From assembly GCF_004345745.1 (NCBI RefSeq), contig NZ_SLXJ01000002.1:186001-250000 (forward strand): a stretch of 64,000 nucleotides of DNA, written 5' to 3'. The stretch's first letter is position 1; each line of letters opens with the position of its first letter. This DNA is from Nicoletella semolina. Lineage in GTDB: Bacteria; Pseudomonadota; Gammaproteobacteria; Enterobacterales; Pasteurellaceae. Both the position numbers and the translations under genes were made by a program. Shown here piece by piece: positions 10,367 to 17,600 of the stretch. The notes below the pieces were generated by a model that was given only the letters and a program-made list of their open reading frames with translations, was not told the origin of the DNA and did no database searches.

Positions 10367-10850
10367 TTATTTAAATTTTAACTCAACTTTATTTCTAAAA
10401 ATCTTGTCATCTTTAGATTTATCAGTAATATCAATCGTCCATTTGGCACGAGATTGCTCAGCAGAGTCAGAATAGTTACGTAGATTAATAGTAATGTCTG
10501 AGTTTATTCTACTTACATACAATTTCCCTCCAGTTTTCCATCATTCTTACCTCAGGCATTTTGGATATTCCAGCCAAATCTTGGAATAATTGGAAAATTT
10601 CTTTATCGGATACACCGCTATACACAGCGGCTCTTTTACTGAGTTCTGGAATAGGTAATAACTCCTTATTATTTACAGGCAACCTTAAATCCCTAGCTTT
10701 AAAACCCTGACGATTAATTTGCTCTCTCAAAGAATTAATCAAATTCTGACGGTAAGCAGCTTGAATTATCGCCTTTTCAACAGCTAATTTGTTCGCTTTT
10801 GTGCGGGGAAGTGTAACTAATTTCTTGACCGCCGATGCAGTTAAACCCAC
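10367..10850 (-). pseudogene. Frameshifted CdiA-CT toxin module
   Basis: The first frame reads MGLTASAVKKLVTLPRTKAN ... YRQNLINSLREQINRQGF, AVYSGVSDKEIFQLFQ, KMPEVRMMENWR and stops at 10509 after EIVCK. A second frame then resumes with GGKLYVSRINSD, INLRNYSDSAEQ, AKWTIDI and ends RNKVELKFK at 10367-10369. Compared with CdiA, a short deletion around ALDGSVGK shifted the frame. The front end is shorter than in modules A to C. The KMPEVR-MENWR ... RNYSD-AKWTIDI pattern matches the cdiA toxin class, as does the class II immunity gene that follows. Confidence 0.8.
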
Positions 10851-10863
10851 CCCTAGAATTTAT

Positions 10864-10897
10864 AAAAAACAGCCTGCTTTGCCTTTTGGCAAAACAG
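10864..10897 (-). terminator. Array terminator hairpin between units 3 and 4
   Basis: CTGTTTTGCC-AAAA-GGCAAAGCAG stem-loop on the minus strand followed by a six-T tract. It lies 15 bases after the stop of the immunity gene at 10913-11278. Confidence 0.85.
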
Positions 10898-10912
10898 ACC
10901 GTATTTACCTAA

Positions 10913-11278
10913 TTACGTCCAATCTTCGTAACCATCTTCCCAAATCCATACTGCTCCCGCTGGTGCACCTATTAACCACCATAAATGATCAATATCCTTT
11001 TCAGGATCATTATCATCATATTCTTCGGGCCAAGCCTTGCGAAAAAGGTCGATTTGCTCCTCAATAGTGCCTTCTAGAAACTTACCTTGACTAGCGAGTT
11101 TCAACTCGCCAATTCTAATTAAGTCCCCCATAAATTCTAAAAACATCTCTTTGATTTCAGGATTATCTTGGATCTCTCCAAATACGTTTTGAAATCCGCA
11201 GAATAGACCGTCTAAAACCAACCCTTTGTTTGTTTGCATAATTCTGTCATATTGACGTTTGGTTAATTTCTCTAGCAT
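10913..11278 (-). CDS. CDI immunity paralogue 8 (class I)
   Basis: A 121-residue class I protein: head MLEKLTKRQYDRIMQTNKGL, variable patch CGFQNVFGEIQDNPEI, tail HLWWLIGAPAGAVWIWEDGY. Its upstream bases and 3' half match the gene at 6696-7061 almost exactly, while the variable patch matches the gene at 9596. It is third in a run of three immunity genes and is preceded by a toxin-tail scar. Ribosome site GGAGG. Confidence 0.83.
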   Translation of the reverse strand: MLEKLTKRQYDRIMQTNKGLVLDGLFCGFQNVFGEIQDNPEIKEMFLEFMGDLIRIGELKLASQGKFLEGTIEEQIDLFRKAWPEEYDDNDPEKDIDHLWWLIGAPAGAVWIWEDGYEDWT

Positions 11279-11296
11279 TTTTCCTCCGATTAGTGA

Positions 11297-11317
11297 TTAT
11301 TGAAACTTTGGTTCAAG
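11297..11317 (-). pseudogene. Toxin-tail scar (LEPKFQ-stop)
   Basis: Following the stop of the immunity gene at 11321-11686, the minus strand reads Leu-Glu-Pro-Lys-Phe-Gln-stop before the GGAGG of the next gene. It differs by one codon from the scar at 7080-7100 (Leu changed to Pro). Confidence 0.55.
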
Positions 11318-11320
11318 CTA

Positions 11321-11686
11321 CTACGTCCACTCCTCATAACCATCTTCTGCAATCCACACCGCTCCCGCTGGTGCACCTACTAACCACCATAAAACACCTA
11401 TATCTTTTTGGGGATCACTATCATCATATTCTTTTGGCCAAGCCTGACGAAAAAGATCGATCTGTTCCTCAATGGTACCTTCTAGAAACTTCCCTTTGCT
11501 AGCCAGTTTCAACTCGCCAATTCTAATTAAGTCCCCCATAAATTCTAAAAACATCTCTTTAACTTCAGGGTTATCTTCTATAAAACCGAATTCTTCTTCA
11601 AATTCAGCAAATAGGGCATCTAGCATAAGCCCCTTGCCACCAGTCATAATTTTCTCATATTGACTTTTAGTTAATTTTTCTAACAT
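11321..11686 (-). CDS. CDI immunity paralogue 9 (class I)
   Basis: A 121-residue class I protein with head MLEKLTKSQYEKIMTGGKGL, variable patch AEFEEEFGFIEDNPEV, loop ASKGKFLEG and tail VLWWLVGAPAGAVWIAEDGY (Ala in place of the usual Trp before EDG). The frame opens four codons earlier (MEDN), but ATGGAGG there supplies the ribosome site for the ATG at 11686. It is the second of three immunity genes in its unit. Confidence 0.83.
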   Translation of the reverse strand: MLEKLTKSQYEKIMTGGKGLMLDALFAEFEEEFGFIEDNPEVKEMFLEFMGDLIRIGELKLASKGKFLEGTIEEQIDLFRQAWPKEYDDSDPQKDIGVLWWLVGAPAGAVWIAEDGYEEWT

Positions 11687-11730
11687 GTTGTCCTCCATTG
11701 AATGATTATTAGGATAATGACATAGCTATT

Positions 11731-12102
11731 TTACCACCACGTCCAATCTTCATAACCATCTTCCCAAATCCATACTGCTCCTGCTGGTGCACCCACTAGC
11801 CACCAAAAATAGTGAATATCTTTTTGGGGGTCATTATCATCATATTCTTTTGGCCAAGCCTGACGAAAAAGGTCGATTTGTTCTTCAATGCTCCCTACTA
11901 GAAAATTGTCCCAATTAGCGAGCTTTAATTCTCCAATTCTAATTAAATCTCCCATAAATTCTAAAAACATCTCCTTGATTTCAGGGTTATCCTCTATACA
12001 GCCAAATTCTTCTTCAAATCCAACAAACATTGCATCTAATCCTAACCCTTTATTTTCAGTCATTAATTTATTGTATTGATCATCGGTCAGTTTCTCTAAC
12101 AT
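11731..12102 (-). CDS. CDI immunity paralogue 10 (class I), paired with orphan toxin module B
   Basis: A 123-residue class I protein: MLEKLTDDQYNKLM head, VGFEEEFGCIEDNPEI patch, ANWDNFLVG loop and YFWWLVGAPAGAVWIWEDGY tail, ending WTWW. AGGAGA precedes the ATG. It lies 19 bases downstream of orphan module B, so it is the presumed partner of that toxin. Confidence 0.84.
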   Translation of the reverse strand: MLEKLTDDQYNKLMTENKGLGLDAMFVGFEEEFGCIEDNPEIKEMFLEFMGDLIRIGELKLANWDNFLVGSIEEQIDLFRQAWPKEYDDNDPQKDIHYFWWLVGAPAGAVWIWEDGYEDWTWW

Positions 12103-12121
12103 AGCTTTCTCCTATTCATAA

Positions 12122-12799
12122 CTATTGAAACTTTATCTCAAACTTCTTACGTTCTATTAATTTATGATCTTGCTCTGCTTTACGAGCATTTAATTCAATT
12201 GTCCATCTTGCCTTTGTAGCTTCTTTGCTACTGGAATAACTTCGTAGGGTAAATTGATTTCCATAGTTATCTTCATATGTGTGGTAAATCCCTATCTTTT
12301 TACCATCTCGAATTTCTTCTATTGGGTTCTGCATTTTAGGGAGCCCTGCTAAATCTCGGTAAAACTGAAAAATATCTTTATCAGGTATTCCTCTATATAC
12401 CGCTGCTCCTTTGCTAACATCTGGAATAGGGTAATGCTCTTTGCCATTTAAGGTTAGGCGTAGATTTTTAGCCTTAAAGCCAGGGGCATTGATTTGTTCT
12501 CGTAAGCCATTAATCAGATTTTGACGGTGCGTAATTTGGTTGGCAATTTTCTGAATATGCGGCAAATTGCTTGGTTTATTGATTGCCGTTTTAAATTTAC
12601 TCACTGCACTGGCTGGCAACGCTACTGTCGCAACTTTTCCTGCTCCAAGTAAACGAGCTTGAGTGCTTTTATCTAGGCTGTTCCATTGACGACTGATAAC
12701 ATTGCCTGTGTTGTCATCAACATAAGAGACGACTGCCTCAATGCTATCTCCAAATGTGCCGAGAGCTGATAAAAAACAGCCTGCTTTGCCTTTTGGCAA
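12122..12799 (-). CDS. Orphan CdiA C-terminal toxin module B (no native start codon)
   Basis: A 225-codon open frame homologous to the CdiA 3' region. The first 140 or so codons are nearly identical to modules A and C (VSYVDDNTGNVISRQW, LPHIQKIANQITHRQN, REQINAPGFKAKNL). It then has DVSKGAAVYRGIPDKDIFQF, a different hinge (LPKMQNPIEEIRDGKK) and its own tail (GIYHTYEDNYGNQFTLRSYS, ARWTIEL, KKFEIKFQ). The first methionine-type codon is a TTG inside the terminator hairpin and no ATG occurs in the conserved part, so it is probably silent unless recombined onto cdiA. The immunity gene at 11731 follows at once. Confidence 0.72.
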   Translation of the reverse strand: MPKGKAGCFLSALGTFGDSIEAVVSYVDDNTGNVISRQWNSLDKSTQARLLGAGKVATVALPASAVSKFKTAINKPSNLPHIQKIANQITHRQNLINGLREQINAPGFKAKNLRLTLNGKEHYPIPDVSKGAAVYRGIPDKDIFQFYRDLAGLPKMQNPIEEIRDGKKIGIYHTYEDNYGNQFTLRSYSSSKEATKARWTIELNARKAEQDHKLIERKKFEIKFQ

Positions 12800-12804
12800 A
12801 ACAG
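12771..12804 (-). terminator. Array terminator hairpin between units 2 and 3
   Basis: CTGTTTTGCC-AAAA-GGCAAAGCAG plus six T on the minus strand, 15 bases after the stop of the immunity gene at 12820-13185 and overlapping the nominal start of module B. Confidence 0.85.
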
Positions 12805-12819
12805 ACCGTATTTACCTAA

Positions 12820-13185
12820 TTACGTCCAATCTTCGTAACCATCTTCCCAAATCCATACCGCTCCTGCTGGAGCACCTATTAACCACCATAAATGATCAAT
12901 ATCCTTTTCAGGATCATTATCATCATATTCTTTTGGCCAAGCCTGACGAAAAAGGTCGATTTGTTCTTCAATGGTACCTTCTAAAAATTTTCCGTAATCA
13001 GCAAGCTTTAGCTCGCCAATTCTAATTAGATCCCCCATAAATTCTAAAAACATCTCTTTAACTTCGGGGTTATCCCTTATCGCACCAAACTCCCTTTCAA
13101 ATGCAGAAAATAAAGCCGTTAACATCAACCCTTTACCTCCTTCCATAATGTTGTCATATTGACTTTTAGTTAATTTTTCTAACAT
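12820..13185 (-). CDS. CDI immunity paralogue 11 (class I), paired with orphan toxin module C
   Basis: A 121-residue class I protein: MLEKLTKSQYDNIMEGGKGL head, SAFEREFGAIRDNPEV patch, ADYGKFLEG loop and HLWWLIGAPAGAVWIWEDGY tail. The start at 13185 uses the GGAGG in the preceding ATGGAGGAAAAC. It follows orphan module C by about 20 bases and is the only immunity gene of its unit, so module C and this gene form the simplest toxin/immunity pair in the array. Confidence 0.85.
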   Translation of the reverse strand: MLEKLTKSQYDNIMEGGKGLMLTALFSAFEREFGAIRDNPEVKEMFLEFMGDLIRIGELKLADYGKFLEGTIEEQIDLFRQAWPKEYDDNDPEKDIDHLWWLIGAPAGAVWIWEDGYEDWT

Positions 13186-13204
13186 GTTTTCCTCCATTGA
13201 ATAA

Positions 13205-13882
13205 TTATTGGAACTTTAATTCAAAGCTATCAACCGTTAATTGATGCTCTACTGTAGCTTTTTTGCTATTTATATCAATTGTCCATCTTGCTTTAGTCGC
13301 TTCTTGGCTTTTAGAAAAATTTCTTAAGGTAAATTGGTTACCATGCCTGTCTTGCACTGCATAGTAGATCCCTTGCTTTACACCGTCTTTTTTGATTTTA
13401 TCCACTGGATTAGGCATTTTGGAAATCCCTGCTAAATCTTGGTAAAACTGAAAAATATCCTTATCAGGTATTCCTCTATATACTGCTGCTCCTTTGCTAA
13501 CATCTGCAATAGGGGAATACTCTTTACCATTTAAGGTTAGGCGTAGATTTTTAGCCTTAAAGCCAGGGGCATTGATTTGTTCTCGTAAGCCATTAATCAG
13601 ATTTTGACGGTGCGTAATTTGGTTGGCAATTTTCTGAATATGCGGCAAATTGCTTGGTTTATTGATTGCCGTTTTAAATTTACTCACTGCACTGGCGGGC
13701 AACGCTACTATCGCAACTTTTCCTGCTCCAAGTAAACGAGCTTGAGTGCTTTTATCTAGGCTGTTCCATTGACGACTGATAACATTGCCTGTGTTGTCAT
13801 CAACATAAGAGACGACTGCCTCAATGCTATCTCCAAATGTGCCGAGAGCTGATAAAAAACAGCCTGCTTTGCCTTTTGGCAA
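13205..13882 (-). CDS. Orphan CdiA C-terminal toxin module C (no native start codon)
   Basis: A 225-codon frame sharing almost all of its first 140 codons with module B at DNA level. DVSKGAAVYRGIPDKDIFQF follows module B, but the hinge and toxin core (ISKMPNPVDKIKKDG, GIYYAVQDRHGNQFTLRNFS) follow module A. The end (ATVEHQLTVDSFELKFQ) is unique, so the module is itself a mosaic. As with A and B, the only start candidate is the TTG in the terminator hairpin. The immunity gene at 12820-13185 follows. Confidence 0.72.
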   Translation of the reverse strand: MPKGKAGCFLSALGTFGDSIEAVVSYVDDNTGNVISRQWNSLDKSTQARLLGAGKVAIVALPASAVSKFKTAINKPSNLPHIQKIANQITHRQNLINGLREQINAPGFKAKNLRLTLNGKEYSPIADVSKGAAVYRGIPDKDIFQFYQDLAGISKMPNPVDKIKKDGVKQGIYYAVQDRHGNQFTLRNFSKSQEATKARWTIDINSKKATVEHQLTVDSFELKFQ

Positions 13883-13887
13883 AACAG
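13854..13887 (-). terminator. Array terminator hairpin between units 1 and 2
   Basis: CTGTTTTGCC-AAAA-GGCAAAGCAG plus six T, 15 bases after the immunity gene at 13903-14268. This is the first terminator downstream of cdiB-cdiA and its two immunity genes, so it should end the main CDI transcript. Confidence 0.87.
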
Positions 13888-13902
13888 ACCGTATTTACCT
13901 AA

Positions 13903-14268
13903 TTACGTCCAATCTTCGTAACCATCTTCCCAAATCCATACCGCTCCTGCTGGAGCACCGACTAACCACCACAGCATATCAATATCTTTTTTAGGATCAT
14001 TCTCATCATATTCTTTTGGCCAAGCCTGTCGAAAAAGGTCGATCTGCTCTTCAATGCTTCCCTCTAAAAGTTTGCCAGTACGAGCAAGTTTCAACTCGCC
14101 AGTTCTAATTAGGTCACCCATAAATTCTAAAAACATCTCTTTAACTTCAGGGTTATCCCTTATCGCACCGAATTCCTCTTCAAACTCTGCAAATAAGGCG
14201 GTTAATGTCATACCTTTACTTCCTTCCATAATTTTGTCATATTGACTTTTAGTTAATTTTTCTAACAT
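13903..14268 (-). CDS. CDI immunity paralogue 12 (class I)
   Basis: A 121-residue class I protein: MLEKLTKSQYDKIMEGSKGM head, AEFEEEFGAIRDNPEV patch, ARTGKLLEG loop and MLWWLVGAPAGAVWIWEDGY tail. The frame opens eight codons earlier, but GGAGGATAAC before the ATG at 14268 decides the start. It is the second immunity gene in the cdiA unit, 31 bases after the cognate gene, and is probably co-transcribed with cdiA. It would give protection against a class I toxin that this cdiA does not carry. Confidence 0.85.
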   Translation of the reverse strand: MLEKLTKSQYDKIMEGSKGMTLTALFAEFEEEFGAIRDNPEVKEMFLEFMGDLIRTGELKLARTGKLLEGSIEEQIDLFRQAWPKEYDENDPKKDIDMLWWLVGAPAGAVWIWEDGYEDWT

Positions 14269-14299
14269 GTTATCCTCCTTTATACTAAGCATTTATGAA

Positions 14300-14653
14300 T
14301 TATGTCCCTGTTACAGAGCCGTCTTCCCAAACCCATACGGCACCTGCTGGAGCAACACTCCACCACCAAAGATGTTCAATATCTTTTTCAAAAACTCCGT
14401 CGTCATATTCCTCAGGCCAGACTTTCCTAAATTGTTCAACTTGCTCTTTGGCAGTACCCAAAAGATATACACCACTATTAGCAAAACGTAAGTGTCCATC
14501 TTTAACTAGCTCCTCTAAAAAAAGTAAAAATGTATCTTTCACTTCAGGGTTGTGATAAATACTGCCAAAATATTCTTGATATATGCCAAATAAAAATGGA
14601 AGAGAAAATCCTTTTGCTTTTTTTAAAATTTCTTCTTTTAATTTCTTATTCAT
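14300..14653 (-). CDS. cdiI: Cognate CDI immunity protein (class II, DUF596-like)
   Basis: A 117-residue class II protein immediately downstream of cdiA. The head MNKKLKEEILKKAKGFSLPF differs from all others, as do YQEYFGSIYHNPEV and the body FLLFLEELVKDGHLRFANSG. The tail LWWWSVAPAGAVWVWEDG is conserved. Its ATG lies six bases beyond the cdiA stop and its AAGG ribosome site overlaps that stop, indicating translational coupling. It should bind and block the toxin tip of CdiA in the cytoplasm of sibling cells. The function is inferred from position and the toxin/immunity pattern of the array. Confidence 0.85.
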   Translation of the reverse strand: MNKKLKEEILKKAKGFSLPFLFGIYQEYFGSIYHNPEVKDTFLLFLEELVKDGHLRFANSGVYLLGTAKEQVEQFRKVWPEEYDDGVFEKDIEHLWWWSVAPAGAVWVWEDGSVTGT

Positions 14654-14659
14654 AATGAG

Positions 14660-17600
14660 CTACCTTAGCTGAAATTTTAGTTCTAGGTCTTGTTTAAAAA
14701 CTCTGTTTTCTATTAAAACTTTTTGAGTGTTTTTTATATCTATAGTCCATTTAGCTAGAGATTGACTTGCTGTATCAGAGTAATTGCGTAATGAGATTGA
14801 ATGTCCTGAAGGTGTTTTTACAGCATATAACTTCCCAACGCTTCCATCTAACGCTCTCCAATTTTCCATAATTCTTACTTCTGGCATTTTGGAAATCCCT
14901 GCTAAATCTTGAAATAATTGGAAAATTTCTTTATCGGATACACCGCTATACACAGCAGCTCTTTTACTTAGTTCTCGGTCAGGTAAATACTGTTTGTTGT
15001 TTAAGTCTAACACTAGATTTTTAGCCTTAAAGCCAGGGGCATTGATTTGTTCTCGTAAGCCATTAATCAAATTCTGCCGATAGGTCATTTGCTTAACGAT
15101 TTTATCAATATTAGGCACATACTTCGGCTGATTGAGTACCTCTTTCGCTTTTACTAAAGTAGCACTTGGTAATGCAATGGTTGCAATTTTGCCTAATCCA
15201 AGCAAACGATCCTGCGTGCTTTTATCCAAACTGCTCCATTGACGACTGACGATATTGCCTGTGATGTCATCAACATAAGACACCACTATCCCTGTAACTT
15301 CCCCCACTTCCCCTAATGCTTGAAATACTAGGGTTGTCATCTCTGGAGCCATTGCCATTGCCAGCTCAACGGTTGCATTTGTCGCTGACGATAGTACTCG
15401 TCCCAGTGGGTCTTCTCCACGACCAATGACCTCAAATCCATCAAGTGGATTGCCTTTGCCTGAGAGGGTAACGTAAGCAGCAAGAAGTACAGGGATAAAC
15501 CAAATCGCATTATTTTTGACTGCAATTTCCGCACTGTTTACCGCTGTATTCACATCTCGGTCAGTGAGGGCTGCAATGCTGCCGACGATGAGTTTGGTTT
15601 TATCGACAATAGTTTGACGTTCTTGGAAGGTGAGTTGTTGAGGAGGTCGTCCATCTAATAAAATTTCTCCGACAATCTCGCCGACAGCCGCCCCCATTGC
15701 CCCATCACCACATTTTCCCCTTTGTGTAGAGGCAGCGGCACAACCTGCGACTGCGTGGGCTAATTTATGGGCGACTTGGCGATACCAACCTTGTTCATTG
15801 CCTGCGGTAATGCCTTTAATATGTTGCGACAGTTCGCCTTGTAAGGTTTGAGCAAGGGCGGCAATAATGGCAGTTTCTAATCCCCTTGATAAACTTTCGC
15901 CATTAATGGCACTGTTGGTTAGTGCGGCTGTGCCTGCATTGACAAGGCTGACACTGAGGCGGTCAATAAAGGGGCTGGCTTCTGTAACGTGGGCAAGCCC
16001 TAATGTGCCTAGCAGTTGGCTCGCTACCCCTGCGGTAACGACAGAGGTCGCAAGTTGCTTGACAGTGCTGCTATGCCCTAAATCTTTTAATGCTTTGCCG
16101 ACGTCGCCTTTATTATTAACCACCGCAATGGAGGCTTGGCTAGCCAGCGAAGAGAAGGCCGCATTTGCCATCGCTGCCGCTGTGCCGCCTTGAGCGAGCG
16201 TTGTGCCTGTGATGCTCCCTGCTAAGGTGGCGCCCGTGCCATAAGTTGCCACTGCAACCGCTATCGCAATTAACGCCGCCCCCGCACCAGTTAAGCCCTC
16301 TTGTTTATAATCCCATTTATCATAAGCCAGTGCCACTTCATTCCAATTGACGTTAGCATCACTTTTTAATTGCTTTAAATAGCGGTATTCTGGTTTTTTA
16401 ATGAGTGCTTCAAGCTCAGTTTTTAATTTACCCTTTGGTACATCAACAATAATGCCGTTTGGAGCATTAAAAATAGGTTGAACGCCTGCAAAAGAAGGCA
16501 AGGTCAGATTTTCGCTTAACTCACCACGCCCTGCCATTTTCTGCCATACTAGGGCGTTAGATTGGCGGCGCTCTTCATTTTGGATCGTACTTTTAATGCC
16601 TTGTAAAATCAGTTTGGCGTCTTTACGTGCTTTGTCGCCCACGCCAACCTGAATATTCGCCCCTGTCAGGCTATTTTCGAACTGTGTCCCTTGTAATAAC
16701 GTTTCCCAGCCTGATCTGAGGTTGGTACGCTGAGCCACCAATCTTGCAGGCAATGCGGATTTCATCACCTGCGTACTCGAATGGTTGGATTTGTTATAAG
16801 TAATCCCTAAAAACTTAGAGCGTTTATGACTTTCTAGCTTGTTGTACTTGATTTCATCAACGGCGTACAGCCTCAATGCCTGACCTGCGGTGAGATTAAT
16901 GGTGTCATTCGGGGCATCAAATACCGTGGCATAGGCATTCAAGTTATGTCCTGTATGTAAATCAATGCCTTTTCCTGCACGAATGATTGTCGGTTCCGCC
17001 TTGGCGTGGCGATCTTCTTTAATATCAGTGACATATTTACGCTTATACCATTTACCAGTTTTATAGCTGTACTTATGGTAGGAATAGAGTTCGCCCTGTC
17101 CTGAGCTTAAATGAATATCATCATTGGCATATAAATTGACCTTACCCTGTTCTGCTAACAGGTGAGACGCACCAATATTTAAGATGCCTGTTGGTGCAGC
17201 CGTGTAAATATTGACGCCTAACTGACCGCTAATTTGGCTCGGATTATTCAAAATGGCATAAGAATACTGATCGCCACCGCCTGCTTCGTAAGTGTCAAAC
17301 ACACCGTTAATATTAATAGAGGTGGGTGGCGTGTCCTCGATTTGTGGCAATAAGCCTGCGGCATAAATATTGACTTCCTGATCGGCAGTGAGTTTAGCCC
17401 CTTCAATATTAATGCCTTGCTTAGACACAAGATTTATATGCTTGGCACTTAGCGTTGATAGGCGATATTCGTGCCCTCGTGTGTTTTGGTTTAAGAGAGA
17501 AACGGTTTTTTCAAGTGTGGATTTTTCTTTTTTAACTTTCTCGATTTTACGTTCTGTCTGCTCAATTTTCCGATATGCTTCTTCGATCTCTTGAGGATCT

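Noticed and set aside
14267-14555. Plus-strand open frames across the immunity genes
   Set aside because: They are antisense shadows of the conserved PAGAVW/IWEDG and MFLEFMGDL coding; similar shadows recur over every paralogue.
6696-14653. Possible CRISPR-like or integron-like array
   Set aside because: The repeats are protein-coding paralogues and terminators of varied spacing; there are no short direct repeats with spacers, no attC-like ends and no integrase nearby.
15867-16193. 108-codon plus-strand frame inside cdiA
   Set aside because: Antisense to the Ala-rich DUF637-like region; the low-complexity composition explains the open frame.
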